From contig AP018040.2 of the NCBI GenBank assembly GCA_002356435.2, positions 3,596,001 to 3,660,000 of the forward strand: DNA of 64,000 nt. The letters are read 5' to 3'. The position numbers and the translations under genes are program-made. This stretch comes from Petrimonas sp. IBARAKI. Lineage in GTDB: Bacteria; Bacteroidota; Bacteroidia; Bacteroidales; Dysgonomonadaceae. Of this stretch, positions 43,516 to 56,211 are shown piece after piece (positions within the stretch are counted from its first letter, which is position 1; the number at the start of each line of letters is the position of its first letter). The notes under the pieces were generated by a model. It did no database searches. It was given only the letters and a program-made list of their open reading frames with translations, and was not told the DNA's origin.

Positions 43516-44742
43516 ATGGAAAACAAAAACAAGAAGATTCAACTATCCGCCATGATGTTCTTCCAGTTCTTTATTCAAGGCTCATGGTACGTGACCATGG
43601 GAACCTACCTGGGAAGGACCCTCGACTTTTCCGGAGTTCAAATCGGCCTGGCATACAGCACCGCCGCCATAGCAGCCATCATCTCACCGGTGATCGTGGG
43701 AATGGTCGCCGACCGGTTTTTCTCGGCAAACAGGGTGTTGGCATTCCTGAACATCGTGGGGGCAGTACTGCTTTTTTCCCTGACCCGCATCGAATCGTTC
43801 TCCTTGTTTTTTCCCGTCTTGTTGCTCTACAGCGTCTGCTTTATGCCCACCATGTCGCTGACCAACTCCATCTCGTTCGCAAACCTGGGGAATCCGGCCA
43901 GGGAATTTTCCAAGATAAGGCTTTTCGGGTCGTTTGGCTGGATCTGTTCAGGACTACTGATAAGCGCCCTGAAGATTGAACCCTATTCCACCCCTTTCCT
44001 GATCGGGGCAGGCATCTCCCTGCTGGCCGGAGTATACGCGCTGACCCTGCCCCATAACGCTCCCGTGCGGACTATGGAGAAAGCGGACGTGCGTCAACTG
44101 CTCGGGTTCGACGCGTTCAAACTGACCAAGGACAGGTCTTTCCTGGTCCTGCTCGTCTTCTCGGCGCTCATCTGCATCCCGCTGGCATTCTATGACTCCT
44201 TCACGAACCTCTTCATCACGGACGTGGGGATCGAGAATGCGGCCGCAGCCATGAGCCTTGGACAGGTTGCCGAGGTGATCTTCCTGTTCATCTTCCCCAT
44301 CTTCTTCCTCAAGTTACGCTACAAGGGAAGCATCCTCGCCGCCATCGCAGCATGGATCCTGATGTACGGGCTGTTCACGCTGGGGGCGCACACCGGACAA
44401 AACGGATTCATCTTCGCCGTATTGCCCTTCCACGGTTTCTGCTTCACTTTCTTTTTCGTTGCCGGGCAGCTGTTCGTGGATGAAAAGGCTCCCTCCTCGC
44501 TGCGTAACTCCGCGCAGGGACTCATCGCTTTTGCCACGTACGGGGTGGGCAAATACCTCGGCACGTTGATTGCCGGAAACGTGGTGGACCTCTATTCCGA
44601 ACAGGGAAGATACGACTGGATATCCATATGGACGGTTCCTTTCCTGATGGCAATCGTTTTCCTTGCCGGGTTCCTGTTCCTGTTCAGGGAAGATGTAAAG
44701 AAGAGGCATAATATAAAGGAAACAATACCCGGGACGACATAG
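43516..44742 (+). CDS. MFS transporter, nucleoside:H+ symporter-like
   Basis: The 408-aa membrane protein has about 12 hydrophobic helices and begins MENKNKKIQLSAMMFFQFF; the segment FFIQGSWYVTMGTYL is typical of the nucleoside-permease (NupG/NHS) branch of MFS that in Bacteroidota PULs often moves sugars or sugar derivatives. The frame is open to an ATG at 43468, but those 16 residues lack the family N-terminus. A 228-nt gap precedes it, AT-rich with no clear promoter box. It probably imports the product of the locus into the cytoplasm for the Gfo/Idh/MocA enzyme encoded next. Confidence 0.82.
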   Translation: MENKNKKIQLSAMMFFQFFIQGSWYVTMGTYLGRTLDFSGVQIGLAYSTAAIAAIISPVIVGMVADRFFSANRVLAFLNIVGAVLLFSLTRIESFSLFFPVLLLYSVCFMPTMSLTNSISFANLGNPAREFSKIRLFGSFGWICSGLLISALKIEPYSTPFLIGAGISLLAGVYALTLPHNAPVRTMEKADVRQLLGFDAFKLTKDRSFLVLLVFSALICIPLAFYDSFTNLFITDVGIENAAAAMSLGQVAEVIFLFIFPIFFLKLRYKGSILAAIAAWILMYGLFTLGAHTGQNGFIFAVLPFHGFCFTFFFVAGQLFVDEKAPSSLRNSAQGLIAFATYGVGKYLGTLIAGNVVDLYSEQGRYDWISIWTVPFLMAIVFLAGFLFLFREDVKKRHNIKETIPGTT

Positions 44743-44816
44743 GGACTCAGCGGGAGCGGGCATGACTTTCCGTTTGATTGTAAATTGAATCTCAATTAAA
44801 TAAACATTACATAAAC

Positions 44817-45983
44817 ATGAAACAAAGAAAACTGAAAATGGGCATGATTGGCGGCGGCAGCGATGCCTTTATCGGGGCCATACACCGTCGGGCAGCCTTT
44901 ATGGACAACTACATTGAGCTGATTTGTGGCTGCTTCAGCGTCAATCCTGAAATCTCCAGAAGCTCAGGCAGGGAATATTTCCTCCCGGATCACCGGATTT
45001 ACGACTCCTACCGGGAGATGTTCGAGAAGGAGATGGAGCTGCCTGCCGGAGAACGGATGGATTTTGTAACCATAGTCACACCGAACAAGTGGCATTTTGA
45101 ACCCGCTATGATGGCATTGCAAAGAGGGTTTCACGTGGTTATCGACAAACCGATGACTTTTTCACTGGAAGAGGCCCTCAAGCTGAAGGAGAAGGTGGAA
45201 GAGACGGGACTGGTTCTGGCGCTGACCCACGTATACTCGGGATATCCGGCAGTCAAGGAGGCAAAGGCAAGAATCGCAAGCGGAGAACTGGGTAAACTGC
45301 GCAAAGTATACGTGGAGTATACCCAGGGATGGCTGTCGCAACGCATAGAGCTGCAGGGAGGGAATAATGCCGGATGGAGAACCAATCCAAAGACCACGGG
45401 CAAGGCCGGTTGCATGGGCGACATAGGAACGCATGCCTGGCACCTGGCAGAATACGTTACCGGTCTAAAAGTGCTGGAGGTGTGTGCAGATCTGCAAACG
45501 TACGTGGAGGGACGCCTGGTGGACGACGACGGGGCATCCCTGCTGCGAATGGAGAAGGGGGTTACCGGAGTGCTGATGGCTACCCAGATAGCCACCGGAG
45601 AGGCGAACAATATCCGTCTGCGTGTGTATGGTGATAAAGGCGGATTGGAGTGGAGACAGATGGATTCGAACAGGTTGACCCTCAGGTGGGGGGACAGGCC
45701 CGCTGAAGAGCTTTACATGGGAAACAATGAATTTCTAAGCGACCTGGCAAAATGGAATACACGAACGCCTGCCGGCCATCCCGAAGGATTCATCGAAGCC
45801 TTTGCCAATATTTACCGCAATTTTGCCCTGGCCGTCATGGCCAGAGAAAGCGGAGACAATCCGGGTGAACTGATTACCGACTTTCCTACCGTATACGACG
45901 GGGTAAGGGGAATGCAGTTCGTAGAAATGATGGTACAATCGGGAGGCGATAATCATACAAAATGGCAGAAATGGATTGAATAG
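44817..45983 (+). CDS. Cytoplasmic Gfo/Idh/MocA oxidoreductase
   Basis: The 388-aa protein lacks any export signal, unlike the other four members in this window. It has a Rossmann motif GMIGGGSDAFIGAIHR near the N-terminus, the motif VVIDKPMTF in place of EKP (Lys kept) and GDIGTHAWHLAEYV in the catalytic region. NAD(P)-dependent oxidation or reduction of a sugar or inositol-type substrate in the cytoplasm is expected. It lies between the MFS gene (74 nt) and a Tat-exported homologue (41 nt), fitting a route in which a periplasmic oxidation product is imported and then reduced or further processed. Confidence 0.85.
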   Translation: MKQRKLKMGMIGGGSDAFIGAIHRRAAFMDNYIELICGCFSVNPEISRSSGREYFLPDHRIYDSYREMFEKEMELPAGERMDFVTIVTPNKWHFEPAMMALQRGFHVVIDKPMTFSLEEALKLKEKVEETGLVLALTHVYSGYPAVKEAKARIASGELGKLRKVYVEYTQGWLSQRIELQGGNNAGWRTNPKTTGKAGCMGDIGTHAWHLAEYVTGLKVLEVCADLQTYVEGRLVDDDGASLLRMEKGVTGVLMATQIATGEANNIRLRVYGDKGGLEWRQMDSNRLTLRWGDRPAEELYMGNNEFLSDLAKWNTRTPAGHPEGFIEAFANIYRNFALAVMARESGDNPGELITDFPTVYDGVRGMQFVEMMVQSGGDNHTKWQKWIE

Positions 45984-46057
45984 CGAATATTCACGAGATG
46001 GCAAAACTTGACCTTGTTAAATAAATGATGCATAACAAACAAAAAAAATTTAACCAT

Positions 46058-47437
46058 ATGAAAAGAGAGAACAACTTAACGAGAAGAACATTTCTTAAAA
46101 CTTCGGCTGTTGCCGGAGCAGCAGGCGTGATCGGGACCGGAACGACGGGTTTTTTAACCTCTTGCAGCGGTGAGAAAAAGGATGTGACGGTTCCCCTGAA
46201 AGAACCCGGAACGTATTACGTGCCGGAGTTGGTGGACCTGGCTACAGACGGAAAAGAGTTGAAAGCTGGTGTTGTCGGTTGCGGAGGAAGAGGATCGGGC
46301 GCCGCCATGAATTTCCTGAATGCCGCTAACGGTGTTACGATCGTGGCGTTGGGCGACGTGTTCGAAGACAAGGTGAACGGCCTGGCCGACAAGCTGAAAG
46401 CGGAAAAAAGCATCGATGTGCCGGCCGACAAGCGTTTCGTGGGCCTGGATGCGTACAAGCAGGTCATTGACAGCGGGATTGATATCCTGATCGACTGCAC
46501 GCCGCCGTTTTTCCGCGCGGAACATTTCAAGTATGCCGTGGAACAGGGCAAGCATTGTTTCCTGGAAAAACCGGTTTGCGTGGATTCGGTGGGATACCGC
46601 ACCATCGTGGCGACAGCCAAACAGGCCCAGGCCAAGAATTTAAGCGTTGTCACCGGAACGCAGCGCCACCACCAACGCTCATACGTTGAGTCATACAAAC
46701 AGATCATGGGCGGCCTTATCGGGGAGATCACCGGGGGAGCCGTCTACTGGAACCAGAGCATGTTGTGGTACCGCGACCGCCAACCCGCCTGGAGCGATTT
46801 CGAATTCATGGTCCGCGACTGGGTGAACTGGAAATGGTTGTCGGGAGACCACATCGTGGAACAGCACGTCCACAACATCGACGTGTTTACCTGGTTCAGC
46901 GGGTTGAAACCGGCGAAAGCAGTCGCCTTCGGCTCCCGCCAGCGCCGCGTGACCGGAGACCAGTACGATAATTTCAGTGTGGATTTCACCATGGAGAACG
47001 GGATCCACCTGCACAGCATGTGCCGCCAGATTGACGGATGCGCCAACAACGTGAGCGAATTCATCCAGGGAACAAAAGGTTCGTGGACAAGCCAGGGCGG
47101 GCACGTGATCAAGGATCTGGCCGGAAACGTCCTCTGGCAATACGACGGTGAGGCTGAAAAGGCGAACTTCAAGCAGACCGACCCCTACACGCTGGAACAC
47201 GTGAACCTGATTAACTGTATCCGGGCAAACACCCCCATCGAGCAGGCATCCGAAACGGCAGTTTCCAACCTGGCAGCCATCATGGGACGCGAGGCGGCCT
47301 ACAGCGGCCAGGAGACCACCTGGGACGCCATGGCGGCGGCTCCCCTGGATTATACCCCGGCAGACCTGAACATCGGCAAGATGGACATGAAAGGCTTTAC
47401 TGTCCCTGTGCCGGGAAGTGTTAAACAAAAGAAATAA
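46058..47437 (+). CDS. Tat-exported Gfo/Idh/MocA lipoprotein-like oxidoreductase
   Basis: The N-terminus MKRENNLTRRTFLKTSAVAG is a twin-arginine signal that ends in a lipobox-like FLTSCSG, so it may be a Tat-exported lipoprotein. It has KAGVVGCGGRGSG for the dinucleotide, the motif CFLEKPVC and a C-terminal domain with DHIVEQHVHNIDVF. The frame is open to 46025, but the RR motif sits better from the ATG at 46058 (459 aa). Substrate unknown; probable periplasmic sugar oxidation. It lies between the cytoplasmic homologue and the GH97 gene. Confidence 0.85.
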   Translation: MKRENNLTRRTFLKTSAVAGAAGVIGTGTTGFLTSCSGEKKDVTVPLKEPGTYYVPELVDLATDGKELKAGVVGCGGRGSGAAMNFLNAANGVTIVALGDVFEDKVNGLADKLKAEKSIDVPADKRFVGLDAYKQVIDSGIDILIDCTPPFFRAEHFKYAVEQGKHCFLEKPVCVDSVGYRTIVATAKQAQAKNLSVVTGTQRHHQRSYVESYKQIMGGLIGEITGGAVYWNQSMLWYRDRQPAWSDFEFMVRDWVNWKWLSGDHIVEQHVHNIDVFTWFSGLKPAKAVAFGSRQRRVTGDQYDNFSVDFTMENGIHLHSMCRQIDGCANNVSEFIQGTKGSWTSQGGHVIKDLAGNVLWQYDGEAEKANFKQTDPYTLEHVNLINCIRANTPIEQASETAVSNLAAIMGREAAYSGQETTWDAMAAAPLDYTPADLNIGKMDMKGFTVPVPGSVKQKK

Positions 47438-47560
47438 ACGGTGAAATCATGACGGTAGACTGGTCGACTAAACAGCAATTCAAAAGATTGAAAGATCGTC
47501 CTTTTTAAAATCGTTCGTGATTACCAGAAAGAATCAATATGCTGATAGTAAAGTGTTAAT

Positions 47561-49510
47561 ATGAGGAACCAATTATTTGCAGCAATCTGCTGGACCTTGT
47601 TGTCTCAAATTCTTTTTTCGTGTAACGATGTGGAGATTGTATCCATGACAAGTCCGGATTCAACCGTACGGTCTACAATATGGAAAGACGGCATGGAATA
47701 TCGCATCAGCGCATCGAAGAACGATTTTACCTATATTGAGAACGGCAATTTAGGGATATCCATCCAGGATATGGAAAACTTATACAGGTCAATAAAATCA
47801 GTAAAAGGACCCTTTCCGAAGCAAGAGTTGGTTGCAGAAAAAGGAATAAGTGATTCAGTTGTTATTAACTGGAACGAATATTTATTGAATTTCAGTGAAG
47901 GTGAACGGATAGAGATTCGAATCTTTGACCAGGGAATAGCTTATCGGTACAGAGTAGATAAGGAGAGTGCATCAAATCATATTCTGGGAGAAAAATCTTC
48001 TTGGATGATTCCTGCACGTACCCGGGTGTGGTATTTTGAAAGAAATAACCATTGGAAACTGAAATCCTATGCCGGAGAATGGCTGTCGACTACAATAGAG
48101 CAACTGACGGCTGACTCGGAGAGAGGGAGTGTACAGGGTAAACCACTGGTCTTCGAGTTTGAAAATGGCACATACGGCCTGTTAGCAGAATCGGGGTTGT
48201 TCAATTATAGCGGTATGCGTTATGAGGTATTGCCTGGAAACATGCTAAAAGCAAACTTTTATGAAAATGAGAAAGGATTTACACTCGAAGGAAACGTCAG
48301 TTCACCGTGGCGGTTAGCATTTGTTGCCGATGATCTTACCCAACTGGTCAATTTACAGAGCATTGTAACGTCTCTGAATCCCGAAGCAGATACTGAATTG
48401 TTCGCAGACAGAAGTTGGATCAAGCCAGGAAGATCCGTGTGGAGTTGGTGGTCTAACTCTACAGGTACTCCTGAAATACAAAAACAAATGGTTGATTATG
48501 CTAAAGAGCTGGATTTTGAATACGTTTTGATCGATGCCGACTGGGAATTATGGCGAAATAAATGGGATTCCTTAGCGGATATTTGTCAATATGGGAAAGA
48601 TAGTGACGTGAAGACTTGGGTCTGGAAACATTCCAACGAGCTAAACTTCTCTCGCGATGACTATGTCGTAATACAGAATTTCATGGACAGCCTGGTACAG
48701 GTAGGAGTTGCAGGCATAAAGGTGGACTTCATGAATGGAGAAGACAAGACCTTGATTGACTTTGACGAAGCAGTCCTGCGACATGCCGCAAAACGAAAAC
48801 TTTTGGTAAACTTTCACGGCATACAAACAGCTACTGGTGAAGTAAAAAGATATCCAAACGAACTTACTCGCGAAGGTATACGTGGCCTGGAACTGAATGT
48901 CCACTCCGAAGGACCGATTACAGCATCTCATAATGCGGCATTGCCTTTCACCCGTTTTGTACTTGGCCACGGTGATTATACTCCTTTAACTTTTACTGCT
49001 GTAGGAGAAACCACCTGGGCACACCAGTTAGCCACATTGGTATTGTTCACTTCGCCGCTGCAGGTAATTGCAGAAAATCCGGAAATTTTATTGAAACACC
49101 CTGCCGTAAAGGACGCTTTGCCTTTGATTAGACAAATACCTACGGTATGGGACGAAACGGTTGTATTATCGGGAAGCAAAATCGGTGAATTGGCTATCAT
49201 GGCAAGACGGAAAGGCGACGATTGGTACATTGGTGTACTGAACGGGGGGGAGAGAAAGAGTGTGGAGATTGACTTAACAACGATTGGCACCTCATACAAG
49301 AATGCGGTATTGTACCGTGATGCTCCTACTCGTATCCCTAATCCAATCTCCAGAAATTTCAATTCAAGGAATCAGCATTACAGCGAAATGATAACGCCTT
49401 TTGTAATGGAAAACATTCAAATATCCGATAATAAGTTTCTGGTAGATGTCGGTGAAAATGGGGGAGCTGTATTGGTTTTAACAGATAAATCGCAAGTGTT
49501 GAACAATTGA
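47561..49510 (+). CDS. GH97 alpha-glycosidase, probably retaining alpha-galactosidase type
   Basis: A 649-aa lipoprotein (lipobox ILFSC, C21) with the GH97 layout: an N-terminal beta-sandwich (SPDSTVRSTIWKDGMEYRIS), a (beta/alpha)8 barrel (AGEWLSTTIEQL, SWWSNSTGTPEIQKQMVDYA) and a C-terminal sheet. The barrel reads GIKVDFMNGED with D389 at the nucleophile position of retaining GH97 alpha-galactosidases; inverting SusB-type enzymes lack that Asp, so a retaining mechanism is inferred. It releases alpha-linked sugar in the periplasm. Tat-exported Gfo/Idh/MocA genes lie on both sides. Confidence 0.85.
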   Translation: MRNQLFAAICWTLLSQILFSCNDVEIVSMTSPDSTVRSTIWKDGMEYRISASKNDFTYIENGNLGISIQDMENLYRSIKSVKGPFPKQELVAEKGISDSVVINWNEYLLNFSEGERIEIRIFDQGIAYRYRVDKESASNHILGEKSSWMIPARTRVWYFERNNHWKLKSYAGEWLSTTIEQLTADSERGSVQGKPLVFEFENGTYGLLAESGLFNYSGMRYEVLPGNMLKANFYENEKGFTLEGNVSSPWRLAFVADDLTQLVNLQSIVTSLNPEADTELFADRSWIKPGRSVWSWWSNSTGTPEIQKQMVDYAKELDFEYVLIDADWELWRNKWDSLADICQYGKDSDVKTWVWKHSNELNFSRDDYVVIQNFMDSLVQVGVAGIKVDFMNGEDKTLIDFDEAVLRHAAKRKLLVNFHGIQTATGEVKRYPNELTREGIRGLELNVHSEGPITASHNAALPFTRFVLGHGDYTPLTFTAVGETTWAHQLATLVLFTSPLQVIAENPEILLKHPAVKDALPLIRQIPTVWDETVVLSGSKIGELAIMARRKGDDWYIGVLNGGERKSVEIDLTTIGTSYKNAVLYRDAPTRIPNPISRNFNSRNQHYSEMITPFVMENIQISDNKFLVDVGENGGAVLVLTDKSQVLNN

Positions 49511-49693
49511 AATACGGCAATGAATGCGTTTTGCATATCTATGCATACCAACTCGGATATCGAATCCGGGAGATGAGGCAAAATAAGGTATAAATGGATG
49601 TGAGGTGTGTAAAGAAAGAATAAATTGAATTAACAAAGAAGATGCTCAAAAAACAACTGTTATCTAAATGTCTTCTTCTATAAATTAGATCAT

Positions 49694-51034
49694 ATGCAAA
49701 ACAGACGCGAGTTTCTAAAAAAAATGGCCATAGGCACTGTTGCCTTGAATTCGGCCACTTCCCTGCTCCATGCAGCAGGAAGCAAACCAGCCAAAAACGT
49801 GAAATTATCGGTATCACCCAACTCTTTTATCAATATCGGCCTGATCGGCAAGGGAGGCATGGGAACCTCAGACACCCTTACCGCATTAACGGTTAAAGGC
49901 GTTAAGCTTGTTGGGGTTTGTGACTTGTACGATAAACGGTTAAAAGATGCCAAGGCGCAATGGGGAAATGAAATTTTCGTTACGAAAGATTACCGGGAAA
50001 TTCTTCTGCGGAAAGATATCGACGCGGTAATTATTGCTACTCCCGACCATTGGCATCAGCCGATTGCCATTGAAGCGATGAAGGCCGGGAAACACATCTA
50101 TTGCGAAAAACCAGTCATCCATAAGCTGGCAGAAGGAAAAGGCCTGATCGAAGCGCAGAAAAAAAGCGGAGTCCTTTTCCAGGTAGGCAGTCAGGGCATG
50201 GCCTCCCTGGGAAACAGGGCAGCCCGGTTGCTGATTCGGCAGGGAATTATCGGAGCGGTCAATTTTGTTGACGGGCAGTTCACTTCAGCTCCGGGCATGC
50301 TAAATGCCTTTACCGCACCCGATGATGCCTCTGAAGAAACAATCTGGTGGAGCCGTTTTCTGGGAAACGCGCCTAAAATCCCATTCAACCCCCACCATTT
50401 TTTTGAATGGAGAAACTGGAAAGATTATGGTACGGGCATAGCAGGAGACCTGTTTGTACATGTCCTCTCAAGCATTCACTATATCATGGATGCAATAGGC
50501 CCGGAAAAGGTATATACCACCGGAGGAATACATCACTATACCGACGGTTCACGAGATACGCCCGATATCATGCTGGGATATTTCGATTATCCCGACAGGA
50601 ATAACACAGGAGCTTTTACGGTGCAGCTGGGAGCCAATTATGTGGATGGCGTATCCAAAAAGTGGGGAAGCATGGATTTCAGGATTGTCGGCTCAAAAGG
50701 TTCATTGGACGTGGGCTGGGATAAAATTGTACTGAAAACAACCGGGGATGTCAATACCAAAGATTTTGAAGCATTGGGGGAATTGGGACAGGAGTTTGAT
50801 GCTCCCCGGAAAGTATCCTCCCGTGAGTATGTTTTCAATGCGAAAAAAGGGTACAAAGGAGGACATTATGACCATCATTTCAATTTTTTCAATGGAATCA
50901 GGAACAATACACCGTTGACGGCAGACGTCCTCTTCGCAGTCAGAACTGCAGCACCTGCACTGCTGAGTTACGAAAGCCATTTACGCAACGAAGCAATCAA
51001 ATGGGATGCTCAGAAACTCAAAATAAGAAAATAG
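49694..51034 (+). CDS. Tat-exported Gfo/Idh/MocA oxidoreductase (after GH97)
   Basis: The 446-aa protein begins MQNRREFLKKMAIGTVAL, a twin-arginine signal. It has NIGLIGKGGMGTS for the cofactor, IYCEKPVIHK as the family motif and the expected C-terminal domain with GIAGDLFVHVLSSIHY. It should oxidise a sugar hydroxyl in the periplasm. It follows GH97 by 183 nt and is the last gene before a predicted promoter for the GH2 cluster. Compared with the two members in unit B it is shorter and has a distinct motif context, so it may be a different subfamily. Confidence 0.87.
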   Translation: MQNRREFLKKMAIGTVALNSATSLLHAAGSKPAKNVKLSVSPNSFINIGLIGKGGMGTSDTLTALTVKGVKLVGVCDLYDKRLKDAKAQWGNEIFVTKDYREILLRKDIDAVIIATPDHWHQPIAIEAMKAGKHIYCEKPVIHKLAEGKGLIEAQKKSGVLFQVGSQGMASLGNRAARLLIRQGIIGAVNFVDGQFTSAPGMLNAFTAPDDASEETIWWSRFLGNAPKIPFNPHHFFEWRNWKDYGTGIAGDLFVHVLSSIHYIMDAIGPEKVYTTGGIHHYTDGSRDTPDIMLGYFDYPDRNNTGAFTVQLGANYVDGVSKKWGSMDFRIVGSKGSLDVGWDKIVLKTTGDVNTKDFEALGELGQEFDAPRKVSSREYVFNAKKGYKGGHYDHHFNFFNGIRNNTPLTADVLFAVRTAAPALLSYESHLRNEAIKWDAQKLKIRK

Positions 51035-54385
<3,351 letters not shown>

Positions 54386-54415
54386 CTATCTTTGGCATTA
54401 AACTACAAAAGAGAT

Positions 54416-56197
54416 ATGAGAATCGCGAAAATAATTTCCCGGTATGCCCTCGGTGTTTTTCTAGGGTTACCGGTCCTTACAGCTGTGGCGTGTAACAACA
54501 ACCGTCCGGAAAAAGAGTGCATCACCTTCGAAGAGATGAAAGACCCCACCAACGACACCCTGTCCGACTGGTCGCACGTAACTGCGGGATTGCACGCCTC
54601 GTTCATCTCTGTTGATGACAAACTGCCCAAATCCGTGGCACCGGAGATCACCCTCGTCAACAACGTGAAAATTTCCGGATGGAAAGGCGAGAAAGTGTCC
54701 GCCCAACTGCTGCTCTGGACTGCCGAGGATATCGACCAGGTAGAGTACGCGTTTAACGACTTCAAGACTGAAGGGAACAGCCTGCCCGCATCTGTAGCAC
54801 AAGCCCGGTTCGTCCGTTATGTCATGACCGATGAGTTCGGCCCGGGCTGCGGGCACCGCCAACCGGGCGACTTCCCTGCTTCGCTGGCGCCGGACATGCT
54901 GGATAACCTGGAATGCTTTAACCTGGATGCAAAAACCGTCAGGCCGCTATGGATCACCTTTGACATCCCTTCCGATGCTACGGCCGGAAACTACAAGGGA
55001 GAACTTACCATCTACGCCCGGGGCCAGTCACCCCATAATTTCGAGATCGAACTGGAAATCGTTGACCGGCTGTTGCCCGAGCCGTCAGAATGGAGCTACC
55101 ACCTCGACCTGTGGCAGCACCCGTCAGCCGTAGCCCGTGTACACAACCTGGAGCTGTGGAGCGACGCCCATTTCGAGAAAATGAAACCGTTGATGCAGAT
55201 GCTGGCCGATGCGGGACAAAAAGTGATTACTGCTACCCTGAACAAGGACCCCTGGAACAACCAGTGCTTTGATGCGTATGCCGACATGATTGTCTGGACG
55301 AAGAACAAAGACCGGAGCTGGAGTTTCGACTATACCGTTTTCGACCGTTGGGTACAGTTCATGATGGATCTGGGCATCAATAAGATGATCAACTGCTACT
55401 CTCTCCTTACCTGGAATAACCAGCTGCACTACAACGATATGGAGAAAGGCGAGCTGGTTACCGTAGAGCTGAAGGCGCAGTCGAAAGAGTATGAAGAGCT
55501 GTGGGGAGTGTTCCTGAAAGACTTTACCCGTCACCTCCGGGAAAAGGGATGGCTGGAAAAGACCAATATCGCGATGGACGAACGTGGGCCTGCCGATATG
55601 AAGGCAGCCCTTAGAGTGTTGGAACTCTATGCACCCGAGCTGGGTGTTTCGCTTGCGGATAATCACAAGAGTTACCGCGAATATCCGTGGATAAAAGATA
55701 TTTGCGTGGGTGCCGGCAACAAGGTAAGCCGTGAAGAGATCGAGGCACGAAGAGCAAAAGGGCTTACCACCACTTACTACGTCTGTTGTGCCGATAAATT
55801 TCCCAACATGTTTACTTTCTCCCCCTCGGCAGAATCGGTATACGCAGCCTGGTATGCGGCTGCCCTCGATTTAGACGGATTCCTGCGCTGGGCCTATAAC
55901 TCCTGGGTAGAGAACCCGCTGACCGACTCCCGTTTCCGGACCTGGCCGGCAGGAGACACCTATTTCGTGTATCCCGATGCCCGAAGCTCCATCCGGTTTG
56001 AACGGCTGGTGGAAGGGATTCAGGACGCGGAAAAAATCCGGGTACTGCGGAAAAAGTACACCGGAGAGAACACGCCCGAATCCCTGAAGAAGCTGGCGCA
56101 GCTAGAAGAGGCGATTGCCGGGTTCGGCACGCTGGAACCTTCAAGCGACTGGCAGAAGAGATTGAGCGACGCCAAGAGGTTGCTGAACACGCTTTAG
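54416..56197 (+). CDS. GH123-like beta-N-acetylgalactosaminidase lipoprotein
   Basis: The 593-aa protein begins MRIAKIISRYALGVFLG and has a lipobox TAVAC. A beta-sandwich precedes a catalytic barrel with the acidic pair D388-E389 in NIAMDERGPADM, as in GH123 enzymes that use neighbouring-group catalysis (Asp to position the acetamido, Glu as acid/base). DYTVFDRWVQFMMDLGI and SVYAAWYAAALDLDGFLRWA also fit. The frame is open to a TTG at 54392, but that precedes the signal peptide. It lies 30 nt after GH2. GH123 removes terminal beta-GalNAc; related DUF4091 proteins have unknown activity, so confidence is moderate. Confidence 0.75.
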   Translation: MRIAKIISRYALGVFLGLPVLTAVACNNNRPEKECITFEEMKDPTNDTLSDWSHVTAGLHASFISVDDKLPKSVAPEITLVNNVKISGWKGEKVSAQLLLWTAEDIDQVEYAFNDFKTEGNSLPASVAQARFVRYVMTDEFGPGCGHRQPGDFPASLAPDMLDNLECFNLDAKTVRPLWITFDIPSDATAGNYKGELTIYARGQSPHNFEIELEIVDRLLPEPSEWSYHLDLWQHPSAVARVHNLELWSDAHFEKMKPLMQMLADAGQKVITATLNKDPWNNQCFDAYADMIVWTKNKDRSWSFDYTVFDRWVQFMMDLGINKMINCYSLLTWNNQLHYNDMEKGELVTVELKAQSKEYEELWGVFLKDFTRHLREKGWLEKTNIAMDERGPADMKAALRVLELYAPELGVSLADNHKSYREYPWIKDICVGAGNKVSREEIEARRAKGLTTTYYVCCADKFPNMFTFSPSAESVYAAWYAAALDLDGFLRWAYNSWVENPLTDSRFRTWPAGDTYFVYPDARSSIRFERLVEGIQDAEKIRVLRKKYTGENTPESLKKLAQLEEAIAGFGTLEPSSDWQKRLSDAKRLLNTL

Positions 56198-56211
56198 AAC
56201 GTGACGTAAAA

